DNA of 64,000 nt from NCBI GenBank assembly GCA_012517765.1, contig JAAYUI010000003.1:124001-188000 (forward strand), written 5' to 3'. A model generated the notes under the pieces. That model saw only the letters and a list, made by a program, of their open reading frames with translations. It was not told the origin of the DNA and made no database searches. A program made the translations under genes and the position numbers. This DNA is from Caldisericales bacterium (GTDB taxonomy: Bacteria > Caldisericota > Caldisericia > JAAYUI01). Shown here piece after piece: positions 43,701 to 51,095 of the stretch. Numbering within the stretch: position 1 is the stretch's first letter; each line of letters opens with the position of its first letter.

Positions 43701-44685
43701 TTCCAAGCAGATTCTGCCTGAACCTTCCCTCTTTGCCCTTGAGTATGTCTGACAATGACTTGAGCGGCCTGTTGGCAGTTCCGAGTATCGGGCGGTCTCT
43801 TTTCGAATTGTCAAACAAGGCGTCAACAGACTCCTGGAGCATTCTTTTCTCGTTCTGGATCATGATGTCGGGGGCCTTGACTTCCATGAGCTTCTTGAGC
43901 CTGGTGTTACGGTTGATGACGCGCTGGTAGAGGTCATTCAAATCGGACGTGGCGAACCTTCCACCATCGAGCTGGAGCAAAGGACGGAGGTCTGGCGGGA
44001 TGACCGGAATCACTTCCAGTATCATGTTGATTGGTGACCTGCTAGTTTCATTGAAAGCCTGGACAACATCCAGTCTCTTAATGGCTTTTGCCTTGCGTTG
44101 TGCAGAGCCTGAAGCAAGTTCTTCATAAAGCTCGGTATTGAGTTTCTCGAGGTTGATTTCGCCAATGAGATCCAGAATTGCCTCAGCACCTTTTTTCGCC
44201 TTGAAAGAGTACTTCCTTCTAAGCTCCCTGTACTCTTCATCAGTGAGGAGCTGCATTTTCTGGACGTTTGGTGCGTTCCCAGGATCAACGACAACATAGT
44301 TGATGAAGTAAGTAATTTTTTCAAGAACCTTGCCGGTGACTTTGAGCAAGAGAGCAATATATGGCATGGTTTTAAGATACCAGGTGTGAACTACTGGTGC
44401 GGCCAGTTCTATATGACCAAAGCGTTCACGCCTTACCTTGTTGATTGTTACCTCAACGCCACATCTGTCACAGATTACACCCTTGTACCTTGCGCCCTTG
44501 AATTTGCCGCAGCGGCACTCGTAATCTTTAACCGGTCCGAATATCTTCTCGCAAAAAAGCCCGTCTGGTTCGGGCTTGAAGTTGCGATATGAGATGGTTT
44601 CGGATTTTTTGACTTCGCCATGGCTCCATGAACGGATTTCCTCGGCTGAAGACAGTATTATCTGAACGGCGGAGTTTTTGTCCAC
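40735..44685 (-). CDS. rpoC: DNA-directed RNA polymerase subunit beta'
   Basis: 1,316 residues. N-terminal zinc ribbon Cys57, Cys59, Cys72 and Cys75 ('CRCGKF', 'CDRCGVEV'); catalytic loop Asn442-Asp448 ('NADFDGDQMAVH') with the three Mg-binding Asp residues; second zinc site with 'CQSTEGVCALCYG'; trigger-loop region 'GEPGTQLTLQTFHTGG'. The segment between 'VREYDCSQTE' and 'VRMRSPLTC' is longer than usual and holds about three copies of a small module ('GKIAIEDIVNPETGEVI', 'GRIAIEDILAYPS', 'GEILAHDIVRRGKVL'). The start is GTG at 44685; its AGGAGG overlaps the stop of the EF-G-like gene, 9 bp away, so translation is probably coupled. Last gene of the rpoB operon. Confidence 0.98.
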   Translation of the reverse strand: MDKNSAVQIILSSAEEIRSWSHGEVKKSETISYRNFKPEPDGLFCEKIFGPVKDYECRCGKFKGARYKGVICDRCGVEVTINKVRRERFGHIELAAPVVHTWYLKTMPYIALLLKVTGKVLEKITYFINYVVVDPGNAPNVQKMQLLTDEEYRELRRKYSFKAKKGAEAILDLIGEINLEKLNTELYEELASGSAQRKAKAIKRLDVVQAFNETSRSPINMILEVIPVIPPDLRPLLQLDGGRFATSDLNDLYQRVINRNTRLKKLMEVKAPDIMIQNEKRMLQESVDALFDNSKRDRPILGTANRPLKSLSDILKGKEGRFRQNLLGKRVDYSGRSVIVVNPNLKIDQCGLPKEMALELFKPFVMEGLVRTGFTQSLRQARSLIEQQHPEVYRILSEVVKGHPVLLNRAPTLHRLGIEAFDPILVEGKALQIPPLVCPPFNADFDGDQMAVHVPLTVAAQMESRLLMLSSRSILSPASGQPIIKPIQDIVLGCYYISLENDTYHEKKIYDSYYEVNAALNAGLVNLHDRINFRIPKGEGLFQKGKTVYVDDLKGLEIKTSVGRVVYNGRIREALEKSITHRAEVARIAGDDKAPTKWNLPFFNELMAVKMIQKHISECFRLNGPAITAELLDIIKEIGYEMSTQAGVTIALSDMKIPPQRNEIIKKAEKEVDKITEYFDSGLISDDERYQAIVTLWTGATDDIKGAVFANFGKFDSVHMMANSGARGSAKQINQMVGMRGLMTDPTNKIIEFPIKSNLREGLTVLEYFMSTHGSRKGLADTALRTSDSGYLTRRLVDVSHDIIVREYDCSQTEIYPIVIANKVVKPISKQAVGKIAIEDIVNPETGEVIIGAGQTITWKKAQMMDEANIKIARVKTSIDGVVYTALYDDKTIVEQLGDRIIGRIAIEDILAYPSKMVSVDDESAVGEILAHDIVRRGKVLYERGNKITKQTVKTAKTIGLDKLAIATGEPRVIVKAGQMVDERAVEEINESGIFQVRMRSPLTCQSTEGVCALCYGRDLSSGNLVNVGEAVGIVAAQSIGEPGTQLTLQTFHTGGVASADITTGLPRVEELFEARKPKGEAPVTEISGKISIDQGKDMLNVIVTSKDGAQKTYEVPYTSQLLVQNNEEVEAGTPITEGSLNPHELLRIKGVMATQSYLIEAIQKVYKSQGVDINDKHVEIIIRQLLRRIKIKDSGDSRFLPGETADKQEIEEENRYLIAQNKKPATFEPILQRVTKSAITSESFLSAASFQETPRVLAEAAVKGKIDPIHGLKEAVIVGQLIPAGTGTPCYLGMVVETKEETPFTDQETTTKQQD

Positions 44686-44694
44686 AGTTCCTCC

Positions 44695-46779
44695 TTATTG
44701 TTCGGCCTGCTCGGCTTTCGCCTTTGCAACGACCTCCTCAACAACTCTTGGTGGTGCTTCTTCGTAATGGTCAAATTCCATGCTGAAAGATCCCCTGCCT
44801 CCCGTTATGGAGCCGAGATCAATTGCATACCTCTGGACTTCGATAAGCGGGGCGGTTGCCTTTATGACCTGGATCTTTCCATGGGCCTCGCTGCCGATTA
44901 TCTTTCCTCTTCTGGAGCTGATGTCGCCCATAATGTCACCCATGTACTGGTCAGGTACACTTATCGTGAGTATGTAGATTGGTTCAAGAAGAACGGCGCC
45001 GCCATCCTCAAATGCTTTTTTGTATGCAAGGTTTGCAGCCAGCTTGAATGCCATTTCGGATGAGTCAACTGGATGGTAGGAGCCATCGTAAACGTTTACT
45101 GAAATATCTATGACGGGATAACCTGCCAGAGTTCCAACCTGGATGGATTCTCTGAATCCCTTTTCGATTGCAGGGATAAAATTCTTTGGGATGGAGCCAC
45201 CGAACACAGACTCTTCAAAAACAAATCCTGAGCCCCTTGGAAGTGGCTTGACTTCGACCCAGCAATCACCAAACTGTCCATGACCACCTGTCTGTTTCTT
45301 GTGGCGTCCTTGCACTTTCACGGTTTTTCTGATGGTTTCACGATATGGGATTTTTGGAATTGAAAGCGTTGTTGCAACGCCAAATTTCCTGGACAGCTTT
45401 TCAGCTGCAGCCTGCAAATGGGCCTCTCCAAGTCCACCAAGGATGATCTCTCTGGTCTCTTCGTTGCGCGTGTATTCAAGAGTGGAATCTTCTTCAAGGA
45501 GTCTTGGAACTGCAACACCTATTTTGTCTTCATCGGCTTTTGATTTTGCCTTGAGAGCCATCCTGAGGACAGGTTTTGGGAAATCAATGCCCTTTATAAT
45601 GATTGGTTTTGCTGGATCGGCAAGGGTTTCACCTGTAAGTGTCTTGTTGAGCTTCGTGAGAATGCCGATATCACCAGCCTTAAGCTCTGAAACATTGTCC
45701 TGTTTCTTGCCAACCGGCACCGAGACGACGCTTATGCGTTCTTCTTCATCTTTGTTGATGTTTTCAAGTTTTGTGTCTGGCGTAAGCGAGCCTGTGATAA
45801 CTTTGAAATATGTGATCCTTCCAACAAATGGATCAGCGGTTGTCTTAAATACAAGTGCCGAGAATGGTTGTGAAGGGTCGATTTTGACTTTTATTTCCTG
45901 CTCTGTTTTTGCATCTTTCGCTGTTTCTGGCTGTGCGTGATCGGGGGATGGGAAAAAGTCGACTATTGCATCAAGAACATTCTGCGTTCCGATATTGGAA
46001 AGCGACGACGTGGCCATTACCGGATACACTTTGCCATTTTTTACCGATTCATGGAGGGCCTTGTTGATCTGCTCCGGTGTTGGTATTTTTCCTTCAAGAT
46101 ATGCCTCTAGCAGTTCATCGTCAGACTCCGAAACAACCTCTACCAGCTTGTTGTAATAGGCTTCCTGTTTTGATTTCAGGTCTGCCGGAATTTCACCCTC
46201 AACAACTTTTTTGCCACCATCGGCGAAAGTGTAGGATTTTCCTTTCACTATGTCGACAACCCCTTTGATTTGCGGGCCTTCGCCCATCGGGAATGTGAGC
46301 ACAAGGTAGTTTTTGGTGAGGTTCTCTTCAATCTGGGTAAGGGTGTTGTCAAAGTTTGCATGTTCCCTGTCCATCTTGTTTATTACTATTATTCTTGGAA
46401 GCATCCTGTCTTCACAGTACTGCCAGACTTTTTCGGTTCCAACCTGGACACCGCCACCGACATCAACAAAAACGAGTGCGCCTTCAGCGGCACGAATGCC
46501 TTCGAGTGTTTCGCCGACAAAGTCGAAGAAACCTGGAGTGTCAAGAAGATTTATTTTTATGTTTTGGTGAACAATCGGAACAACAGAAAGGTTTATTGAA
46601 ATTTGCCTTTTTGCTTCATCCGGATCAAAATCTGATACTGTGGTTCCGGCGGTTACATTGCCCATTCTTTCGATGAGCCCTGTGTTAAAAGCAGCGGCCT
46701 CTACCCATGAGGTTTTACCGGCTCCGCCGTGGGAGCATAGGGCCACATTCCTGATTGATGGGGTGTCAAAAGTCTTCAT
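44695..46779 (-). CDS. EF-G-like translational GTPase (EF-G2 type) between rpoB and rpoC
   Basis: 694 residues with all five EF-G domains. The P-loop is 'SHGGAGKTS' (Gly18-Ser24) in place of the AHIDAGKTT of canonical EF-G; switch II is 'DTPGFFDF' (Asp80-Phe87), so the catalytic His is Phe84; the G4 motif is 'NKMD' (134-137). Domain IV ('QTGGHGQFGDCWVEVKPL') and domain V ('PIYILTISVPDQYMGDIMG') are intact. These changes match the EF-G-like paralogue group called EF-G2 or FusA2 in several phyla, whose role is not settled. It lies 12 bp after rpoB with its own GGAGG and 9 bp before rpoC, inside a transcription unit where rpoB and rpoC are normally adjacent. A canonical EF-G is expected elsewhere in the genome. 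Confidence 0.93.
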   Translation of the reverse strand: MKTFDTPSIRNVALCSHGGAGKTSWVEAAAFNTGLIERMGNVTAGTTVSDFDPDEAKRQISINLSVVPIVHQNIKINLLDTPGFFDFVGETLEGIRAAEGALVFVDVGGGVQVGTEKVWQYCEDRMLPRIIVINKMDREHANFDNTLTQIEENLTKNYLVLTFPMGEGPQIKGVVDIVKGKSYTFADGGKKVVEGEIPADLKSKQEAYYNKLVEVVSESDDELLEAYLEGKIPTPEQINKALHESVKNGKVYPVMATSSLSNIGTQNVLDAIVDFFPSPDHAQPETAKDAKTEQEIKVKIDPSQPFSALVFKTTADPFVGRITYFKVITGSLTPDTKLENINKDEEERISVVSVPVGKKQDNVSELKAGDIGILTKLNKTLTGETLADPAKPIIIKGIDFPKPVLRMALKAKSKADEDKIGVAVPRLLEEDSTLEYTRNEETREIILGGLGEAHLQAAAEKLSRKFGVATTLSIPKIPYRETIRKTVKVQGRHKKQTGGHGQFGDCWVEVKPLPRGSGFVFEESVFGGSIPKNFIPAIEKGFRESIQVGTLAGYPVIDISVNVYDGSYHPVDSSEMAFKLAANLAYKKAFEDGGAVLLEPIYILTISVPDQYMGDIMGDISSRRGKIIGSEAHGKIQVIKATAPLIEVQRYAIDLGSITGGRGSFSMEFDHYEEAPPRVVEEVVAKAKAEQAEQ

Positions 46780-46791
46780 TGGTCCTCCAGT

Positions 46792-49700
46792 CTATTCTTC
46801 GTCTAGTTCTATTTCGTCGCTGATACTGAAGGTTTCTGGAACAATAACCTTCATCTGGTCAGCATCCATTGATTCCTGTATAGCCGCGTCAACCTTCATG
46901 TTGAAAAGGCCTTTGTCGGATTTTGATTTATCCTCTTTTTCGCCAATAATCTGGAGGTCGATGCAAAGCCCCCTGAGCTCCCTCTGAATGACCTTGAATG
47001 ATTCCGGTGTCCCTGACTCAGGGATCGGTTTCCCCCTGCAGATTGCTTCGTAGGCCTTTATTCTTCCCTCTGTGTCATCTGACTTGAGGGTGAGCATTTC
47101 TCTGAGTGTGTGTGCGGCACCATATGCTTCGAGCGCCCAGACTTCCATTTCTCCGAGTCTCTGGCCTCCAAACTGTGCTTTTCCGCCCAGTGGCTGCTGG
47201 GTTATAAGGGCATATGGTCCTGTCGAACGGGCGTGTATCTTGTCTTCAACAAGATGATTGAGTTTTAGCATGTAAGCTATACCGATAGTTACCTTGTTTT
47301 CGAACTTTTCCCCGGTGTATCCATCATAAAGGTTCATTTTGCCGTCTTTTGGAAGGCTTGCTTTTTCAAGTGCATCAAGAACATCTTTTTCAGTTGCACC
47401 CGAGAAGATCGGTGTGGCAAAATAGACTCCAAGCTGTCTGGCGGCATAGCCGAGGTTACATTCAAGTATCTGGCCTATGTTCATGCGCGAAGGGACGCCG
47501 AGTGGTGAAAGAATTATGTCTACCGGTGTTCCATCCTCAAGGAAAGGCATGTCGTAAGTTGGGAGGATTTTTGAGATTACACCCTTGTTTCCATGTCTTC
47601 CGGACATCTTGTCGCCAACCTGGATCTTGCGTTTTTCGGCAACATAGACTTTTGCAAGCATGTTCAGTCCGACCTGAAGCTCGTCCGACTTGTCTCTCTT
47701 GAAAAGCTGGGTCCCGATTACAACACCCTTTTCTCCGGGGCTTACCCTGAGCGATGAATCGCGGACATCCTGGCCTTTACGGTCAAACATGGCCCTCCAG
47801 AGCTTCATTTCCGGGGTAAATTCCGATTCAGCTTTTGGAGTGACCTTTCCGACGAGGATATCTCCGGACTTGACTTCAGTTCCAACCCTTACAATCCCGT
47901 TTTCATCAAGATTGCGAAGCATCTCTTCAGAGACGTTCGGTATTTCCCTTGTCAGCTCTTCTGGACCAACCTTGGTGTCCCTCACGGCAAGCTTGTATTC
48001 CTTTATGTGGATTGAGGTGTAGACATCGTCATAAACGAGGCGCTCTGAAACAATAATGGCGTCTTGGTAGTTGTACCCTCTCCATGGAAGATATGAAACA
48101 AGGACGTTCTGACCAAGTGCAAGATCACCCCTGTCGCAGGCCTCTCCATCAATAATGACATCACCAGCCGAAACGAAATCACCCTTGCGGACAAGTGCCC
48201 TCTGGTTGATGCAAATGTCCTGGTTTGACCTGAAGAATTTCTGGAGCTTGTAGGTGGTCTCATAGGAAACATGTATTTCATCAACACCTATTGAGGCAAG
48301 GCGCTTCAAAAGATCGACTGTAAGGTATGAACCTTTGTATGCGACAACTTCTTTGGATTCGTAGATATCTTCGGCGAGAATCCTTGAGGAATTGAGCATG
48401 TCCTGGTTGAACGAATAAACTTCTTCCTCGTGAAGGGCCATGATGTCAACCACCCTTATCTCGGTTGCGCCGAGTTGCAATAGCTGACGGAGCACGTCTT
48501 CAGTTACAAAAGAAGAGTCGATATTGTCAAATATTTCCTGCTCTTTTGGTCCCCTGAGCAAAATCTTCCCAAGGAAACTGTTTCTTGAGGCTGCGACTTT
48601 GAGAATCGCAACAGGAAGGTTTTCAGGTGAACCTTCAACCTCGACAATTACATCCCTTATGCCTGATTTGTAGAGCTTCTCAAGGCCTGTTTCGGTTATC
48701 TTTTTGCCTGCGGCAATAAGGGTCTTTCCCTCGGAGTCAAGTGCTGGCTCGACGAGGATCTTGCCTATCAGTTCGTCATTTCTTTCAACCTTTACAAACT
48801 CGCCGAGGTTTATTGTTTCTACTTCGTCCCTGCTTATGGTCCTTACCTTGAAGAAATTGTTCTGGATGAGCTTCCTGGCCACTGTTCCATCGATAAGATC
48901 GCCTATCCTGCCGACATTTGCTATATCTTCGCCAAGAAATCTGTAAAGTGCTTCAGAGTTGATATTTCCGAGTTTGAATTTGACCGGCTGTGCGTCCAGG
49001 GACGCAATCTTTATTGTTCCAGCGTCAACATAGGATACAACACCAGACTCTTTTGCCAGAACAACAGAGCAATTGTCAACGACAATCTGGTGTTCCATGC
49101 CTGTGCCAACCCTTGGTGCTTCTGGCTGGATGAGCGGAACGGCCTGGTGTTGCATGTTGCAGCCCATAAGAGCGCGGTTTGCCTCGTCGTGCTCAAGGAA
49201 TGGAATGATTGTTGCCGAGGCTGAGAAGACCTGGTTTGGTGAGATGTCTATCAGATCAACATCAAGTGGCTCAACTTCTATAATTTCACCACCCTTGTGC
49301 CTGCAAATGGCCGTACCCTTGATTATTCCTTTGCGGTCAGTTTCTGTGTTCGCCTGGGCTATTTTGTAATTTTCCTCGTCATCGGCGGTCAGGTAAATAA
49401 CCTCGTCTGTGACCCTTCCTTCGATGACTTTGAAGTATGGAGCCCTCACAAAACCAAACTCGTCAACGATTGAGTGAGATGTCAGCGAGTTGATAAGGCC
49501 GATGTTTCCACCTTCAGGCGTTTCAATGGGGCATATTCTCGAGTAATGGCTGTGGTGGACATCGCGCACGTCTGCGCCTGCACGGTCCCTGTTGAGACCC
49601 CCTGGCCCAAGGGACGAGAGCTTGCGCTTGTGGGTGAGTGCAGCGACAGGATTTGTCTGGTCCATAAACTGGGAGAGCTGGCCAAGGCCAAAAAATTCTC

Positions 49701-50991
49701 TCATTGCAGCTATTATCGGTCTTACATTGATAATGTTCTGGACAGTAAGTTCTTCATCCGGAAGTGTAATGATTTTCTCCCTTACAATCTTGAGCATCCT
49801 GAGAAAACCAACCCTGAGCTGATTTTCAAGCAATTCTCCAACTGCCCTTATGCGCTTGTTTGCAAGGTGGTCCTTGTTGTCAGGGGGAACATTGCCGAGT
49901 TTTAGCTGGAACAGGAATTTCAGGATTGCCCTGACATCTTCAAGTGTTACAAGATTGGAATCAAGATTGAGCACCAGTTTCTTGTTGATCTTGTATCTGC
50001 CCACAACCGAAAGGTTGTTCCTTCTTGGGTCTCTGAGCAGGTTATGTATCAGGTTTTCGGCATTCTCGATCGTTGGACGCTCGCCTGGCCTGATGTGCTT
50101 GAACATGTCGACAAGGGCCTCTTCCCTCGTTTTGGTCTGGTCCTTTTCAAGGGTGGCCACAATAAAGCTTGCTATGTCCTTGTCAAAATGTTTTACTTTT
50201 TTGATGCCAAGGCGTTTTATTTCATCGAGGATGATGTTTGTGAGTGTTGTGCCAGGCTGGTAGAGGTCATCACCGGTTGTCGGGTGATAAATGGTATCAG
50301 CAAGCGACTTCCCTTTCGCCCTCTCGAGGTCGGCCTTATTGTCGGACCTTGCCTCGGAGATTTTGTCCTGATTGAAGAGATTGCGGATTTCATCATCCGT
50401 ATAGTCTCCCATCACTCTCAGTAATTCTGTGACGGGGAATTTTTTGGATTTTTTATCTATCTTGACATAACAGATGTCATCGTCTCCCATTTCGAACTCG
50501 AGCCACGAACCTCTGTCCGGTATCACAGTTGCCATTGCCCTGTTTCTGTTCGAATTGGGGAGTTGCTCAAATTCAAAGTATACACCAGGGGAACGTACAA
50601 GCTGGGAAACAACGACGCGTTCGACGCCATTGATTATGAATGTTCCGGCGTCAGTCATCTGTGGAAGCTCTCCGGCAAAAAGCTCCTGCTCCTTTATTTC
50701 ACCGGTCTCCTTGTTTATCAGTCTGACAGTGAGCTTCAGCGGTATTGTAAATGTTAAGCTGCGCTGCTTGCATTCAAGCGGGTCATAGGGCGGATCACCA
50801 AGCGTATAATCGACAAATTCGACTTCAACTTTTCCAGATTCGCGGAGGGAGCGATCTTCATTCAATGAGGCAATGAGGTTTTTGAGGTCTTCAGTCAAAA
50901 ACCTTTTGTAGGAATCGGTCTGAACCCTTATCAAGTCTGGTGGATTGACCTCGGTTCTTCTTTTGCCAAACCAAACCCGTTCAATTCTCAT
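46792..50991 (-). CDS. rpoB: DNA-directed RNA polymerase subunit beta
   Basis: 1,399 residues, clearly longer than minimal beta subunits (about 1,120-1,200). Typical segments include 'RLINKETGEIKEQELFAGELP' (core 'EIKEQELFAGELP'), the rifampicin-region 'SQFMDQTNPVAALTHKRKLS', 'GYNYQDAIIVSERLVYDD' and 'GRHGNKGVISKI'. The extra length is an insertion of about 245 residues (about 663-910) between 'SYVDAGTIKI' and 'YKLQKFFRSNQ', positions that are close together in E. coli beta. The insert contains copies of a module also repeated in the neighbouring rpoC. The gene starts its own unit: promoter at 51057-51085, AGGAAGG site, and no rplJ/rplL upstream. Confidence 0.98.
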   Translation of the reverse strand: MRIERVWFGKRRTEVNPPDLIRVQTDSYKRFLTEDLKNLIASLNEDRSLRESGKVEVEFVDYTLGDPPYDPLECKQRSLTFTIPLKLTVRLINKETGEIKEQELFAGELPQMTDAGTFIINGVERVVVSQLVRSPGVYFEFEQLPNSNRNRAMATVIPDRGSWLEFEMGDDDICYVKIDKKSKKFPVTELLRVMGDYTDDEIRNLFNQDKISEARSDNKADLERAKGKSLADTIYHPTTGDDLYQPGTTLTNIILDEIKRLGIKKVKHFDKDIASFIVATLEKDQTKTREEALVDMFKHIRPGERPTIENAENLIHNLLRDPRRNNLSVVGRYKINKKLVLNLDSNLVTLEDVRAILKFLFQLKLGNVPPDNKDHLANKRIRAVGELLENQLRVGFLRMLKIVREKIITLPDEELTVQNIINVRPIIAAMREFFGLGQLSQFMDQTNPVAALTHKRKLSSLGPGGLNRDRAGADVRDVHHSHYSRICPIETPEGGNIGLINSLTSHSIVDEFGFVRAPYFKVIEGRVTDEVIYLTADDEENYKIAQANTETDRKGIIKGTAICRHKGGEIIEVEPLDVDLIDISPNQVFSASATIIPFLEHDEANRALMGCNMQHQAVPLIQPEAPRVGTGMEHQIVVDNCSVVLAKESGVVSYVDAGTIKIASLDAQPVKFKLGNINSEALYRFLGEDIANVGRIGDLIDGTVARKLIQNNFFKVRTISRDEVETINLGEFVKVERNDELIGKILVEPALDSEGKTLIAAGKKITETGLEKLYKSGIRDVIVEVEGSPENLPVAILKVAASRNSFLGKILLRGPKEQEIFDNIDSSFVTEDVLRQLLQLGATEIRVVDIMALHEEEVYSFNQDMLNSSRILAEDIYESKEVVAYKGSYLTVDLLKRLASIGVDEIHVSYETTYKLQKFFRSNQDICINQRALVRKGDFVSAGDVIIDGEACDRGDLALGQNVLVSYLPWRGYNYQDAIIVSERLVYDDVYTSIHIKEYKLAVRDTKVGPEELTREIPNVSEEMLRNLDENGIVRVGTEVKSGDILVGKVTPKAESEFTPEMKLWRAMFDRKGQDVRDSSLRVSPGEKGVVIGTQLFKRDKSDELQVGLNMLAKVYVAEKRKIQVGDKMSGRHGNKGVISKILPTYDMPFLEDGTPVDIILSPLGVPSRMNIGQILECNLGYAARQLGVYFATPIFSGATEKDVLDALEKASLPKDGKMNLYDGYTGEKFENKVTIGIAYMLKLNHLVEDKIHARSTGPYALITQQPLGGKAQFGGQRLGEMEVWALEAYGAAHTLREMLTLKSDDTEGRIKAYEAICRGKPIPESGTPESFKVIQRELRGLCIDLQIIGEKEDKSKSDKGLFNMKVDAAIQESMDADQMKVIVPETFSISDEIELDEE

Positions 50992-51040
50992 GTGGCTTCC
51001 TTCCTACCCCACCCATCAGGGCATACGAATTGTTAGGGGC

Positions 51041-51058
51041 ATATTCACAAAAGAATAT
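51041..51058. repeat. Inverted repeat overlapping the rpoB -10 region
   Basis: ATATTC and GAATAT, separated by 6 nt, lie at and just downstream of the -10 box of the rpoB promoter. It may be an operator or the first hairpin of the message leader; nothing identifies a regulator. Confidence 0.4.
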
Positions 51059-51085
51059 CCTAACTTATGGCCCTTTCAATGTCAA
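51057..51085 (-). promoter_or_regulatory. Sigma-70 promoter of rpoB-fusA2-rpoC
   Basis: Minus-strand TTGACA (51080-51085) and TAGGAT (51057-51062) with a 17-bp spacer, giving a leader of about 60 nt. No terminator is visible between the giant gene upstream and this promoter, so some read-through is possible. Confidence 0.65.
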
Positions 51086-51095
51086 TGAACAATGG

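Noticed and set aside
45299-45940. A 213-codon plus-strand open frame opposite the EF-G-like gene
   Set aside because: Antisense to well conserved EF-G domains; Ser-rich shadow composition.
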